Assembly: GCF_004114695.1 (NCBI RefSeq)
Contig: NZ_CP035310.1
Location: forward strand, 2,682,850-2,746,849
DNA from: Erythrobacter sp. HKB08
Lineage (GTDB): Bacteria > Pseudomonadota > Alphaproteobacteria > Sphingomonadales > Sphingomonadaceae
Length of the DNA: 64,000 bases
Direction: 5' to 3'
The notes under the pieces are model-generated. The model saw only the letters and a program-made list of their open reading frames with translations. It was not told where the DNA came from and did no database searches. Made by a program: the position numbers and the translations under genes. Shown piece by piece: positions 1 through 8,534 of the stretch (the stretch's first letter is position 1; every line of letters starts with the position of its first letter).

Positions 1-1014
1 CAGCTGGACCTGGACAGCCTTACCGCCTGGTTCGAGGCCAATGTCGACGGCTATGAAGGCCCGATCAGCTATTCGAAGTTCAAGGGTGGCCAGTCGAACC
101 CGACCTACCGGATCGACACGCCGGGCGCGTCCTACGTCCTGCGCCGCCAGCCCTTCGGCAAGCTGTTGCCGAGCGCGCATGCGGTGGACCGCGAATATAA
201 GGCGATGACCGGCCTTTATCCGACCGGCTTCCCGGTCCCGCGCACCTACGGGCTGTGCGAAGATCCGGAGGTCATCGGCTCCAAGTTCTTCGTCATGAGC
301 ATGGCCGATGGACGAAGCTTGTGGAACGGCGCGCTGCCCGGCGTCTCGAAAGAGGACCGGCGCGAAATCTACAATTCGATGATCGATACCATGGCCGATC
401 TTCACCTGAAGAAGCCGAACGAGATCGGTCTCGGCGATTTCGGCAAGCCGGACGATTATTGCGCGCGCCAGATCAGCCGCTGGACCAAGCAGTACAAACT
501 GTCGGAAACCGAGCACCAGCCGAAGATGGAGCGCCTCATCGAATGGCTGCCGGAGACCATCCCGCCGCAGCATGAAAGCTCGGTCGTGCATGGCGACTAC
601 CGCCTCGACAACATGATCTTCCACAAGACCGAGAACCGCGTGATCGCGGTGCTCGACTGGGAGCTCTCGACGCTCGGCGATCCGATTGCCGACTTCAGCT
701 ACCTGATGCTCAACTGGAAGAACGAGAGCGATGGGCGAGCCGGTCTCGCCAGCCTCGACCTGGAAGATCTGGGTATCCCGACGATGCAGGAAGCGGTCGA
801 CCGCTATGTCGCGCGGACCGGTTATCCCGTGCCGCCGATGGACTGGTACTTCGGCTACAACCTGTTCCGGCTCGCAGGGATCATGCAGGGCATCAAGAAG
901 CGCGTGATCGACGGCACTGCCTCGTCAGCACATGCCAAGTCGATGAGCGAGCGGGTCACGCCGCTGATCGAGCGGGCCTACGACTTCGCGAAGGCTGCGG
1001 GCATGCCGGACTGA
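1..1014 (+). CDS. Phosphotransferase family protein (APH/ACAD10-like kinase fold), 5' truncated
   Basis: The reading frame is open from base 1, so the start codon lies outside the window; 337 residues are visible. It has the aminoglycoside-phosphotransferase fold: the catalytic loop VVHGDYRLDN supplies the catalytic Asp and Asn, and LDWELSTLGDPIADF supplies the metal-binding Asp. This subfamily is often found with acyl-CoA dehydrogenases and resembles the kinase domain of ACAD10, so a small hydroxylated or acyl metabolite is a likelier substrate than an antibiotic; that is inference. The next gene is convergent and its stop lies 10 nt away. Confidence 0.85.
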   Translation, partial: QLDLDSLTAWFEANVDGYEGPISYSKFKGGQSNPTYRIDTPGASYVLRRQPFGKLLPSAHAVDREYKAMTGLYPTGFPVPRTYGLCEDPEVIGSKFFVMSMADGRSLWNGALPGVSKEDRREIYNSMIDTMADLHLKKPNEIGLGDFGKPDDYCARQISRWTKQYKLSETEHQPKMERLIEWLPETIPPQHESSVVHGDYRLDNMIFHKTENRVIAVLDWELSTLGDPIADFSYLMLNWKNESDGRAGLASLDLEDLGIPTMQEAVDRYVARTGYPVPPMDWYFGYNLFRLAGIMQGIKKRVIDGTASSAHAKSMSERVTPLIERAYDFAKAAGMPD

Positions 1015-1024
1015 GCCGATTGGC

Positions 1025-3397
1025 TCAGAACTGCGTGCTCCAGCTGATCGCGGCGCCGACATCGGTCGGATTTGCCGCGACGTGACCCGGCTCCCGGCGG
1101 ACGAACAGGCTCGATGCCGCCTGTCCGCCGAGCAGCCAGCCGCGCCATGACAGCTCGCCCATGATCTCGCGTCCCTCGGGCGTGAATGGGAGGAAGCGTT
1201 CGCCGTAGATCTGGCTTTCGCTCGCGTAGTCATACGCCACAGGCAGGTTCAGCGAGAGGCCGCCGCTCTCGATCCGCAAGGGCTGCGAAATGCGCAGGCC
1301 GATGCTGTCGCCCTGCTGGAAGATGCGCGAGCGGGTGACGTCGAACGACCAGGCGAGGCTCGAAAGCCGCGAATTGCCGCCCGAGGCGTCTCGCAGCCGT
1401 GCGTCGGTCCGCCCTGCCCGCACCGCGCCGCCGAGCCGCCAGTCGTCGGCAACGGGTGCGCCGAGCCGGGCGTCGAGGAACAGGCTGCGTGCGCCCTGCA
1501 CGCCCAGGCTATCGTGGAAAATGCCGCCGAGCACGGTGTCGCGCTCGTCCAGCATGGTGAGGCCGAACGCCGTCTCGAGATCGCCGAAGCGCCGATCCGC
1601 GATGAGCGAGACGCTCTGCATGGGGCGATCCTCGAGCCTGCGGCCCACCCGGTCCGATGCGATGCGCGATGCGCCGATGAAAGCGTCCCCGGTCTCCGCA
1701 GTTGCCGTAAGCCCCCAGCCTCCGAGCTGCTGGCGAAGTGCGACGGAACCGTCGGTGCTGCGCAGGAAGCCGAAATCGCCTCCCGCATCGGGCGCAACCA
1801 TGAAGGCCGGGCGGGAATGGCCCTGTAGCTGCGCGGCAAGCCCGTCGCTGCTTTCCGAAAAGCCGAATGCGATCTGCGTGTCCGGCGCGATCCGGGCCGC
1901 GACCCGCGCAGCAAGCACGCGCGATTGTTCTGCATCGCGTTCCGACAGGCCGAGCGGAAGCGCTGCGGCCCGTCCATCGTCGGCGATGGTGAACGCCATC
2001 GAGACACCGCCCGCACCGCCACTCACGCGGCGGCCTGACGTCTCGATTGCACCACGAAGGCGCGGACGGACCGAGGCCGAGCGCAACCGATTGCCGAGGT
2101 CGATCGAATAGGCGCGGTCGTATTTGTCGGTAATGATCGTAGAAAGCGGGACGTCGGTGAAAGCATCGCCCATCGGCCCCGATGCGACACCCGTGTCGTC
2201 CGACAGGGCGACCGCGATGGTCGAACCGGCGAGCGTCGTCGTGCCCGAAGGCTGTAGCGCGCGTGCAATATCGAGGATCCCACGACCGTATATCGGGTCG
2301 GTCCCCGCAGCGCCCGCATCGCTGGCACTGTCGAGGAGGATCGCGACGATTTCCTCGCCCGTGAGGTTCGGGAAAGCCTGCTTGAGCAGTGCGACCGCGC
2401 CGGCGACCTGCGGGGCGGAAAAGCTCGTGCCGGAAAACAGCGTCACGAAATTGTTGCCGTTTTCGTCGGTCGTAATGCGCAGCGTGCCATTCTCGTAGAC
2501 GCAGCAAATCCTCTCGCCCCGGGCCGTGATGAAAACGTTGGCGAGGCTACCGGCACGATTGGAGAAATCGGAAAACTGGCCGCTTTCGTCGATCGAGCCG
2601 ACGATGATCACATTGTCCCCGGCAGCGGAGAAAATCCCTGCAGCGAAGGGGTCCGGCTGGTCCGGGTCGATCTGCGGATCGGTGGTATCGCCATCGTTCC
2701 CCGCGCTTACGACGATAACCACGCCCGCAGCCGCCGCCCGCTGGAGCGCGGAACGCAAGGTCGGGCTCGGCAGGCTGCCACCGAGGCTCAGATTGATGAC
2801 GGTCGCGCCAGAGGCGACCGCCTGGTCGACCCCGCGCGCAATGTCGCTGTCGGAGAAGAGGCATCCGTCGAGCGCCGCTTCGGTCTCCGTCGCGCAGCTG
2901 CCCGGCTGGTCGGTCCTGAAGGCGAGGATCATGGCCTCGAACGCGATGCCGATGACACCGGTGTTGTCGCGCGCGGCCGCTGCGACCAGCGCTACATTCG
3001 TGCCGTGGTCGTCCTCCGCATCGACCGTCCCATTGCCCGCGACATCGCGCGAGTCCGGGTGGATACGGCCCGCGAATTCCGGGCTGTCGACATCGATACC
3101 CGTGTCGATGATCGCGATGGTCGATCCGCTGCCCGTGATGCCGTCCTGCCAGGCGCTGACCGCATTGTGGAACCTCGGCCCGTCGGAGCGGCGCACTTCT
3201 GCCGTATCGAAGGAGGATGCCGTCGGCGTGGGGGTCGGGGTAGGCGTGGGTGTCGGCGAAGGCACCGGCGCGGGAGAAGGCGTGGGCAGGGGGCGCGGAC
3301 CCGAGGTCGCGCCGCCGCCTCCGCCGCCACAAGCCGTGAGGAGGGCAATCGCTGCAAGCGCGCTACCACAGCGCAACCTGCGCAAGGGATGCTTCAT
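1025..3397 (-). CDS. S8 (subtilisin-like) serine protease with lipobox and C-terminal autotransporter-like domain
   Basis: A 790-residue exported protease. An ATG 15 nt upstream is possible, but GGAAGGA sits 6 nt before the ATG at 3397, so that start is preferred. The signal peptide ends in lipobox LTAC (Cys23), followed by Gly6 and a Pro-Thr repeat linker (about residues 34-59). The subtilisin triad is visible: Asp98 in IAIIDTGID, His131 in DDHGTNVA, Ser325 in GTSFSAP. The last 300 or so residues are beta-rich and end in aromatic Phe (SWSTQF), as in autotransporter barrels. A lipidated Cys plus a C-terminal barrel is an unusual topology. It converges on the phosphotransferase gene and diverges from dapD. 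Confidence 0.88.
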   Translation of the reverse strand: MKHPLRRLRCGSALAAIALLTACGGGGGGATSGPRPLPTPSPAPVPSPTPTPTPTPTPTASSFDTAEVRRSDGPRFHNAVSAWQDGITGSGSTIAIIDTGIDVDSPEFAGRIHPDSRDVAGNGTVDAEDDHGTNVALVAAAARDNTGVIGIAFEAMILAFRTDQPGSCATETEAALDGCLFSDSDIARGVDQAVASGATVINLSLGGSLPSPTLRSALQRAAAAGVVIVVSAGNDGDTTDPQIDPDQPDPFAAGIFSAAGDNVIIVGSIDESGQFSDFSNRAGSLANVFITARGERICCVYENGTLRITTDENGNNFVTLFSGTSFSAPQVAGAVALLKQAFPNLTGEEIVAILLDSASDAGAAGTDPIYGRGILDIARALQPSGTTTLAGSTIAVALSDDTGVASGPMGDAFTDVPLSTIITDKYDRAYSIDLGNRLRSASVRPRLRGAIETSGRRVSGGAGGVSMAFTIADDGRAAALPLGLSERDAEQSRVLAARVAARIAPDTQIAFGFSESSDGLAAQLQGHSRPAFMVAPDAGGDFGFLRSTDGSVALRQQLGGWGLTATAETGDAFIGASRIASDRVGRRLEDRPMQSVSLIADRRFGDLETAFGLTMLDERDTVLGGIFHDSLGVQGARSLFLDARLGAPVADDWRLGGAVRAGRTDARLRDASGGNSRLSSLAWSFDVTRSRIFQQGDSIGLRISQPLRIESGGLSLNLPVAYDYASESQIYGERFLPFTPEGREIMGELSWRGWLLGGQAASSLFVRREPGHVAANPTDVGAAISWSTQF

Positions 3398-3531
3398 CGT
3401 CAGTCCTTCCATCGCCCCCGTATGCCCAATAAAGCGTAACGCGGTGTGAATGAAAACTCCGCCATTGCCGCTTGTTCCCCCCGCTCCGGCTCGCTAGCAG
3501 CGGCGCGACGAGTTTTGCGGGAGCAGCAAGA

Positions 3532-4371
3532 ATGACCGACAGCCTTCAGACCGCCATCGACGAAGCGTGGGAACGCCGCGCCGAAGTCACCCCGGCAAGC
3601 AGCGACGTTCGCGAGCCGGTCGAGGCTGCGCTGCAACTTCTCGACAGCGGCAAGGCCCGCGTGGCCGAACCCGATGGCAATGGCGGCTGGACGGTCAACC
3701 AGTGGCTCAAGAAAGCTGTCCTCCTGTCCTTCCGCCTCAACGACAATGTCGTGATGGATGGCGGTGCGGCAGGCGCGCCCGCCTTCGACAAGGTTCCGAG
3801 CAAGTTCGACGGCTGGGGCGACAACCGCTTCCGCGATGCCGGCTTCCGCGTGGTGCCGGGCGCCGTTGCGCGTCGCGGCAGCTTCATCGGCAAGGGCGTG
3901 GTCCTGATGCCGAGCTTCGTGAATATCGGCGCCTATGTCGATGAAGGCACGATGGTCGATACCTGGGCGACGGTCGGCTCCTGCGCCCAGATCGGCAAGA
4001 ATGTGCATATCTCGGGCGGCGCAGGAATCGGCGGCGTGCTCGAACCGCTGCAGGCCGATCCGGTCATCATCGGCGACGGTGCATTCATCGGGGCACGCTC
4101 GGAAGTGGCCGAAGGTGTACGCGTGGGCGAAGGCGCAGTGCTCTCGATGGGCGTCTACATCGGCGCCTCGACCAAGATCATCGACCGCGCGACCGGCGGA
4201 GTGCACCGCGGCGAAGTTCCGCCCTATGCCGTGGTCGTGCCCGGCTCGCTTCCCGGCAAGCCCCTGCCCGACGGCAGCCCGGGTCCGTCGCTCTATTGCG
4301 CGGTCATCGTGAAGACCGTCGACGCGCAGACCCGCTCGAAAACCGGGATCAACGAACTCCTGCGCGACTGA
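3532..4371 (+). CDS. dapD: 2,3,4,5-tetrahydropyridine-2,6-dicarboxylate N-succinyltransferase
   Basis: 279 residues. It transfers succinyl from succinyl-CoA to tetrahydrodipicolinate in the succinylase branch of lysine and diaminopimelate synthesis, in the cytoplasm. The N-terminal helical domain is followed by left-handed beta-helix hexapeptide repeats typical of the family, for example around [20 protein letters not shown]. The ATG at 3532 is chosen over an in-frame ATG 60 nt upstream because GGGAGCA precedes it and the N-terminus ([16 protein letters not shown]) has the family's length. It is transcribed away from the S8 protease with about 134 nt between them. Confidence 0.95.
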   Translation: MTDSLQTAIDEAWERRAEVTPASSDVREPVEAALQLLDSGKARVAEPDGNGGWTVNQWLKKAVLLSFRLNDNVVMDGGAAGAPAFDKVPSKFDGWGDNRFRDAGFRVVPGAVARRGSFIGKGVVLMPSFVNIGAYVDEGTMVDTWATVGSCAQIGKNVHISGGAGIGGVLEPLQADPVIIGDGAFIGARSEVAEGVRVGEGAVLSMGVYIGASTKIIDRATGGVHRGEVPPYAVVVPGSLPGKPLPDGSPGPSLYCAVIVKTVDAQTRSKTGINELLRD

Positions 4372-4389
4372 TTTCCGCAACGCGCGCGA

Positions 4390-4414
4390 GGAACCGCGCC
4401 GGATTTGGGCCGTT
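4390..4414 (+). promoter_or_regulatory. EcfG-type (general stress) promoter, GGAAC-N16-CGTT
   Basis: GGAAC at 4390-4394 and CGTT at 4411-4414 are separated by 16 nt, an exact match to the alphaproteobacterial EcfG/SigT consensus. The motif ends 45 nt before the ATG of the membrane protein at 4460 and probably drives the three-gene run to 5208. Confidence 0.75.
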
Positions 4415-4459
4415 TTGCTCTCGAACGGGGTCGTACCCTATTTTTCGGGAGCAAGAGAC

Positions 4460-4765
4460 ATGCACAAAGAAGGCGAAGAAGTTCACATCGACGATAACGA
4501 AGCAAGTGCCGGCACGAAAACCGGCCATGTCCGGTGGATTCTTGCCATCGGGACGCTGCTCGCAGTCGTCCTCCTCTCGGTAGTCTGGATCACCGGCGCT
4601 GCCACCCAGGGCGACGTCGAGGAAGAGGCGACCGTTTCGGGCATCATCGAATCGACCGACGAGGAAGACGGCGACGACACCGACTCGATCGTCGGCGAAA
4701 GCATGACCGAAATCGACGGCGCCGATGCCGACACCACCGACGGGATCGAAACGATCGAGAACTGA
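4460..4765 (+). CDS. Small acidic single-pass membrane protein
   Basis: 101 residues, no recognised family. A short hydrophilic N-terminus is followed by one transmembrane helix (about residues 26-45, WILAIGTLLAVVLLSVVWIT). The tail is very acidic and Asp/Glu/Thr-rich and carries no obvious motif. The ATG at 4460 is preceded by CGGGAGCAAGAG and replaces an in-frame ATG 45 nt upstream that would overlap the putative promoter region. It is the first gene of a probable stress operon with the TUDOR-like and DUF3008-like genes downstream. Function unknown; an envelope stress role is inference from the promoter. Confidence 0.7.
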   Translation: MHKEGEEVHIDDNEASAGTKTGHVRWILAIGTLLAVVLLSVVWITGAATQGDVEEEATVSGIIESTDEEDGDDTDSIVGESMTEIDGADADTTDGIETIEN

Positions 4766-4792
4766 TGGGCGGGAGATCCATCGGAGTATTCA

Positions 4793-5020
4793 ATGAGCAA
4801 TTCGAACAGCTACCAGACCGACCAGTACGTCCAGTGGGACTGGGGCAACGGCAAGGGCAAGGGCCAGATCAAGGAGCGCTTCGAGCGCGAGGTCACCCGC
4901 ACCCTGCAAGGCAGCGAAGTCACCAAGAACGGTGACGAGGACAATCCCGCCTACCTGATCAAGCAGGAGGACGGGGACGAAGTGCTCAAGCGCGGCTCCG
5001 AACTGGAGGCGCAGGACTGA
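4793..5020 (+). CDS. DUF2945 / hypervirulence-associated TUDOR-domain protein
   Basis: 75 residues, matching the small DUF2945 family: an N-terminal QYVQWDWGNGKGKGQI segment, then a Thr/Glu-rich middle and PAYLIKQEDGDEVLKRGSEL. The family is a small beta-barrel found across proteobacteria and fungi; its biochemical role is not established. It starts 28 nt after the upstream gene, and its stop shares a base with the next start (TGATG), so translational coupling is likely. The position behind an EcfG-like promoter suggests stress expression. Confidence 0.8.
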   Translation: MSNSNSYQTDQYVQWDWGNGKGKGQIKERFEREVTRTLQGSEVTKNGDEDNPAYLIKQEDGDEVLKRGSELEAQD

Positions 5021-5208
5021 TGGCCAAGGCCAAGTCGAAAGCTCAGCAGCAGGCGGCCGGCGCAGCGCTGGCCGCCAAGCGCGGCGAGCAGGACAAGTCG
5101 GACCTGCAGGGCGCCTCGAAGCAGATGTACGACAGCATGTCCGAGGACGAGCTCGAGGATATGGCCTCGACCGACCGCGAGGATTTGCCGGAAACCGTCG
5201 ACGACTAG
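5020..5208 (+). CDS. DUF3008-type small basic/acidic protein
   Basis: 62 residues. The N-terminus MAKAKSKAQQQAAGAALAAK and the acidic tail SEDELEDMASTDREDLP match the DUF3008 family of small stress-associated proteins, with no signal peptide or membrane segment. It overlaps the stop of the TUDOR-like gene by one base. Function is unknown; the whole protein is probably helical and soluble. It ends 14 nt before the convergent dipeptidase gene. Confidence 0.75.
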   Translation: MAKAKSKAQQQAAGAALAAKRGEQDKSDLQGASKQMYDSMSEDELEDMASTDREDLPETVDD

Positions 5209-5221
5209 TTTCGTCGCGCGG

Positions 5222-6490
5222 TCAGTCGCGCGGCATCACCGTTTCGATCGGGTCCATCGATGCCATCGAAGCCTTGGTCGCCTCTGCCGCGCGCATGACC
5301 CGCATCATGTTGCGGAAGCTGATCTTCTCCAGTTCTTCCTGCGTGTAACCGCGGCGGGCAAGCTCGGTGAAAAGCAGCGGATATCCCGACACGTCCTCCA
5401 TGCCGACCGGGCCGGTCGGCATACCGTCATAGTCCGCCCCGATCCCGATCGCGTCGATCCCTGCGATGGCACGCACATGGTCAATATGGTCGGCCATGTC
5501 GCCGATTGTCGCGAGCGGAAGCGGATTGGCTTCGTCCCACGCGGCAAGGCGGCTCTCGACCTCGGTGGGCTGCCCTGCCCATAGCGCCTCGAGCCGCGCC
5601 TTCTCGGCCTGGCGATTGCCGAACCACTGGCGCGCGTCTTCATTGAGGAAGCCCGGCAGCGCGACCACCATCACGATCCCGCCATTCTCGGGCAGGCGCT
5701 CGAGAACGCTGTCCGGCACGTTTCGCGCGTGCCCATTGATCGCGCGCACGCCCGAATGACTGAAGATGACCGGCGCCGTGGCGACATCGAGCGCATCGTG
5801 CATCGTCGCCTCGCTCACATGGCTCAGGTCGACCAGCATGCCGAGCCGGTTCATCTCGCGGATCACGTCCTTGCCGAAATCAGTGAGGCCGTCATGCGCC
5901 GGAGCATCGGTCGCGCTGTCGGCCCAGGGCGTGTTCTTCGAATGCGTCAGCGTCATGTAGCGCGCGCCGAGCGCATAGGTTTGGCGCAGCACGCCGAGGC
6001 TCGATCCGATCGAATGGCCGCCCTCCATCCCGAGCAGTGAAGCGATGCGTCCCTCGCCCACGGCGCGCTCGACATCGTCGGCAGTCAGGGCAAGCGCGAG
6101 ATCGCCCGGGTAGCGGTCGATCAGGCGCTTGGTCACGTCGATCTGCTCGATTACCGCCTGCACCGCCTCGGGTTCGCTCAGCGCTGCCGTCACATAGACC
6201 GACCAGAATTGCGCGCCGACCTTCCCTTCGCGCAGGCGCGCTAGGTCGGTGTGCATGGTGCGGCCTTCGGAATGTTCGGGGCCGGTCTCCATCGTGTTCT
6301 CGAAGTCAAATTCGGAAATGCGGTTCTCGAAGCGTCCGCGCAGCTGGATCGGCACGTCGTTGTGCCCGTCCCACACCGGCGCGGCCTCGAGCGCGGCTTC
6401 GGCCACTTCCTCGGGCGTGTCGGCCAGCGCGGGGCCGGAATACAGTGCAATGGCGGCGGTGGCGGCGGCGAACAGCGACAGGCGTTTCAT
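5222..6490 (-). CDS. Membrane dipeptidase (M19 family), exported
   Basis: 422 residues. The first 23 or so form a Sec signal peptide ending ALA|DTPEE. The mature part is a renal-dipeptidase-like TIM-barrel metallohydrolase: WDGHNDVPIQLR carries the first metal His and Asp, LLGMEGGHSIG the bridging Glu, VDLSHVSEATM and IFSHSGVRA further metal His residues, and IGIGADYDG a conserved Asp. It would cleave dipeptides or related amides in the periplasm. The upstream gap of 52 nt is shared with the divergent cupin gene. Confidence 0.9.
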   Translation of the reverse strand: MKRLSLFAAATAAIALYSGPALADTPEEVAEAALEAAPVWDGHNDVPIQLRGRFENRISEFDFENTMETGPEHSEGRTMHTDLARLREGKVGAQFWSVYVTAALSEPEAVQAVIEQIDVTKRLIDRYPGDLALALTADDVERAVGEGRIASLLGMEGGHSIGSSLGVLRQTYALGARYMTLTHSKNTPWADSATDAPAHDGLTDFGKDVIREMNRLGMLVDLSHVSEATMHDALDVATAPVIFSHSGVRAINGHARNVPDSVLERLPENGGIVMVVALPGFLNEDARQWFGNRQAEKARLEALWAGQPTEVESRLAAWDEANPLPLATIGDMADHIDHVRAIAGIDAIGIGADYDGMPTGPVGMEDVSGYPLLFTELARRGYTQEELEKISFRNMMRVMRAAEATKASMASMDPIETVMPRD

Positions 6491-6542
6491 TGTGGAGCTC
6501 TCCTCGAACTTGTAGGCGGGCTTTTAGCAAGCGAGGGGAGAC

Positions 6543-7007
6543 ATGGAAGTGCCGCAGGAAACAGCGCGCGCGATCATCGACAGGCTGGGGCTCGAACCGC
6601 ACCCGGAAGGCGGCTGGTATCGCGAGACATGGCGCGCACCTACTGAAGGCGGGGCGCGGGCAAGCTCGACGGCGATCCATTTCCTGCTCGAGGCAGGCCA
6701 GCGCTCGCACTGGCACCGGGTCGATGCGGCAGAGGTCTGGCTGTGGCACGCGGGCGATCCACTGCGCCTCGGCATCGCGCCCGGGGATAGCGGGCCGGTC
6801 AGCTGGCACCTGCTCGGCGGCGATGTGCTGGGCGAACAGCAGGTCCAGTGCGTCGTGCCGGAAGGCCATTGGCAGGCTGCCGAGCCATCGCCTGTCCCTG
6901 TGCACGGCTACACGCTCGCTTCCTGCGTCGTTGCGCCGGGTTTCGAGTTTTCGGGATTCGAACTGGCTGCTCCGGGCTGGGAACCGGGTGAAGGGAGCGG
7001 CTCGTGA
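6543..7007 (+). CDS. DUF985-type cupin domain protein
   Basis: 154 residues. The sequence IIDRLGLEPHPEGGWYRET and the following IHFLLEAGQRSHWHRV and EVWLWHAGDPL are diagnostic of the DUF985/YML079-like cupin family, a double-stranded beta-helix with a ligand or sugar-binding pocket. His residues in HWHRV could bind metal. Enzymatic activity of the family is not firmly known. Its stop overlaps the GTG start of the next gene by 4 nt (GTGA), so the two are probably co-translated. Confidence 0.85.
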   Translation: MEVPQETARAIIDRLGLEPHPEGGWYRETWRAPTEGGARASSTAIHFLLEAGQRSHWHRVDAAEVWLWHAGDPLRLGIAPGDSGPVSWHLLGGDVLGEQQVQCVVPEGHWQAAEPSPVPVHGYTLASCVVAPGFEFSGFELAAPGWEPGEGSGS

Positions 7008-7405
7008 TCCGCGCCGGGCTCCGCATCCTGCTCGCCATATTCTACGCCGCGGCCGGCTATTTCCACCTCGCCGCGCCCGAGCCGTTCCTGCAGATCATGC
7101 CGGACTGGGTGCCGATGCCCGAAGCGGTCGTGTTCTGGACGGGGATCGCCGAATTGCTCGGCGCGGTCGGCCTGCTCCAGCCCTGGTCGCAGCCCTTGAG
7201 GCGCGCGGCGGGCGTGGGCCTTGCGCTTTACGCGCTGTGCGTGTGGCCGGCCAATATCAACCACTTCACGATGGACATGGCGCGAGAGGACGGCGGGCTA
7301 GGCCTCGCCTATCACGTGCCTCGCATGATGGCGCAGCCGGTCATCATCTGGCTGGCGCTGTGGGTGGGCGGAACGACCGACTGGCCGTTCCGCCACCGCA
7401 ATTAG
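7004..7405 (+). CDS. DoxX-like integral membrane protein
   Basis: 133 residues, GTG start overlapping the cupin stop. About four hydrophobic helices, with AAGYFHLAAPEPFLQIMPDW and GIAELLGAVGLL typical of DoxX/MauE-like membrane proteins. The family is linked to quinone or thiol redox processes in membranes, but no specific reaction can be assigned here. The convergent SWIB gene ends 7 nt away. Confidence 0.75.
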   Translation: MIRAGLRILLAIFYAAAGYFHLAAPEPFLQIMPDWVPMPEAVVFWTGIAELLGAVGLLQPWSQPLRRAAGVGLALYALCVWPANINHFTMDMAREDGGLGLAYHVPRMMAQPVIIWLALWVGGTTDWPFRHRN

Positions 7406-7412
7406 GAGCCGA

Positions 7413-7661
7413 TCAGCTCAGGTGCTTCGAGACCGCAGCGGTCATCTTGAACATCGAGATCTGGTCCTTGCCGATGACAGCGCCGAGCTTCGCGTCGGGA
7501 TTGATCTGACGCTTGTCCTTGCTGTCCTGCAGGTTGTTGGCCTTGATGTATTCCCAGACCTTCGACGTCACCTGAGCGCGGGTCATCGGACCCTTGCCGA
7601 CGACGTTCTCGAGGTCCGACGAAAGATTCACCGGCTTCTGGAGAGCGTTGTTCTTAGCCAT
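7413..7661 (-). CDS. SWIB/MDM2 domain protein
   Basis: 82 residues, essentially one SWIB domain (PMTRAQVTSKVWEYIKANNL, then DKRQINPDAKLGAVIG). Free-standing SWIB proteins occur in chlamydiae and in many alphaproteobacteria and have been linked to DNA topology; the role here is not known. A strong AAGGAAAGG ribosome-binding site precedes the start. It follows the YbhB-like gene by 29 nt on the same strand and may share its transcript. Confidence 0.88.
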   Translation of the reverse strand: MAKNNALQKPVNLSSDLENVVGKGPMTRAQVTSKVWEYIKANNLQDSKDKRQINPDAKLGAVIGKDQISMFKMTAAVSKHLS

Positions 7662-7690
7662 GATAATTTCCTTTCCTTCTGGCTATTCGA

Positions 7691-8287
7691 TCACTCGAAT
7701 TCTTCATCCTCGTCCCAACCGTCTTCCTCGTCCGCACGTTTGTACGTGGCGGTGAGGACGGCTGCGGCCATTACATGCCCTTCCATCGCGGCGACCACTT
7801 CAGCCCGTTCGGCGCCGGGCATCAGCGTCATGGGCAGGTCGAGCGCGAAGATCTGGAATACGTAGGTGTGCGCAGGGTCGTCATGCGGCGGCTCGGGCAG
7901 GAGCCATTCCGAATTGCGATGCGCGTTCTTGCCGACCCGCGGCGGGGCTTCGCCTTCGAGGATCATGCCCTTCTGGCCGGGCAGGCCCCAGACGAGCCAG
8001 TGAACGGGCGCTTCATCGCCATCCGCGCTCGCATCTTCGACGATGACGACGATTTCCTGCGCGCCGGGCGGCGGGGCCGTCCATTCGAGCGGCGGCGCAA
8101 CGGCATCTTCCTCGTCAGCGGTAAAGCACGGGTCGAGCCCCTCGCCTGCACGGAACGCCGGGCTGGACAGCGAGAACCCGCCGCGCCCGAACGCTTTTTC
8201 GTCGGCGATCCTGGCAATTGTCAGGCGCGATCCATCGACGCCGTTACCCAGCGCGCGCGCAAGCCAATCAGGTGCATTTCCTGCCAT
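7691..8287 (-). CDS. YbhB/YbcL family (PEBP, Raf-kinase-inhibitor-like) protein
   Basis: 198 residues. The ATG at 8287 is chosen because GGGAAGAAAAGG precedes it and the N-terminus MAGNAPDWLARALG is typical; the open frame continues upstream without a better start. The PEBP core is visible as SSPAFRAGEGLDPCFTADEE, PPLEWTAPP, VHWLVWGLPG and HTYVFQIFALD. Members form phosphatidylethanolamine-binding-like folds of unclear bacterial function. No signal peptide. The acidic C-terminal tail (DEEDGWDEDEEFE) is notable. Confidence 0.88.
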   Translation of the reverse strand: MAGNAPDWLARALGNGVDGSRLTIARIADEKAFGRGGFSLSSPAFRAGEGLDPCFTADEEDAVAPPLEWTAPPPGAQEIVVIVEDASADGDEAPVHWLVWGLPGQKGMILEGEAPPRVGKNAHRNSEWLLPEPPHDDPAHTYVFQIFALDLPMTLMPGAERAEVVAAMEGHVMAAAVLTATYKRADEEDGWDEDEEFE

Positions 8288-8534
8288 AGACCCTTTTCTT
8301 CCCTCGATTTGTAACACTAGGCCCGTTGGCGGGGAGCGACGAGTGGTAACACCGCCTGCGAGGGGGTTTTCCACCGCTTCCATGCGTATCGGGCCGAAAA
8401 AGCGCCGATCGGTTGCTCGAAGCAATGGAAATTGGCCCGATTTCACCTTGCTCAGCCCGTATTCAGACGGCATCGTCTTGTCCGCTTGTACTGCCGTCAC
8501 GTCGCATCGGCAGGCTATCGGGAGCGTTTATTTC

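Noticed and set aside
3220..3300. Six-base repeat coding Pro-Thr in the S8 protease as a variable-number repeat
   Set aside because: Short and imperfect; better explained as a normal Pro/Thr linker.
6037..7509. 490-codon open frame covering the dipeptidase antisense and the cupin and DoxX-like genes
   Set aside because: Arg/Ala-rich shadow of three better-supported genes in other frames.
8043..8534. Upstream extension of the S41 protease frame
   Set aside because: It has no signal peptide and lies antisense to the YbhB-like gene; the lipoprotein start at 8535 is better.
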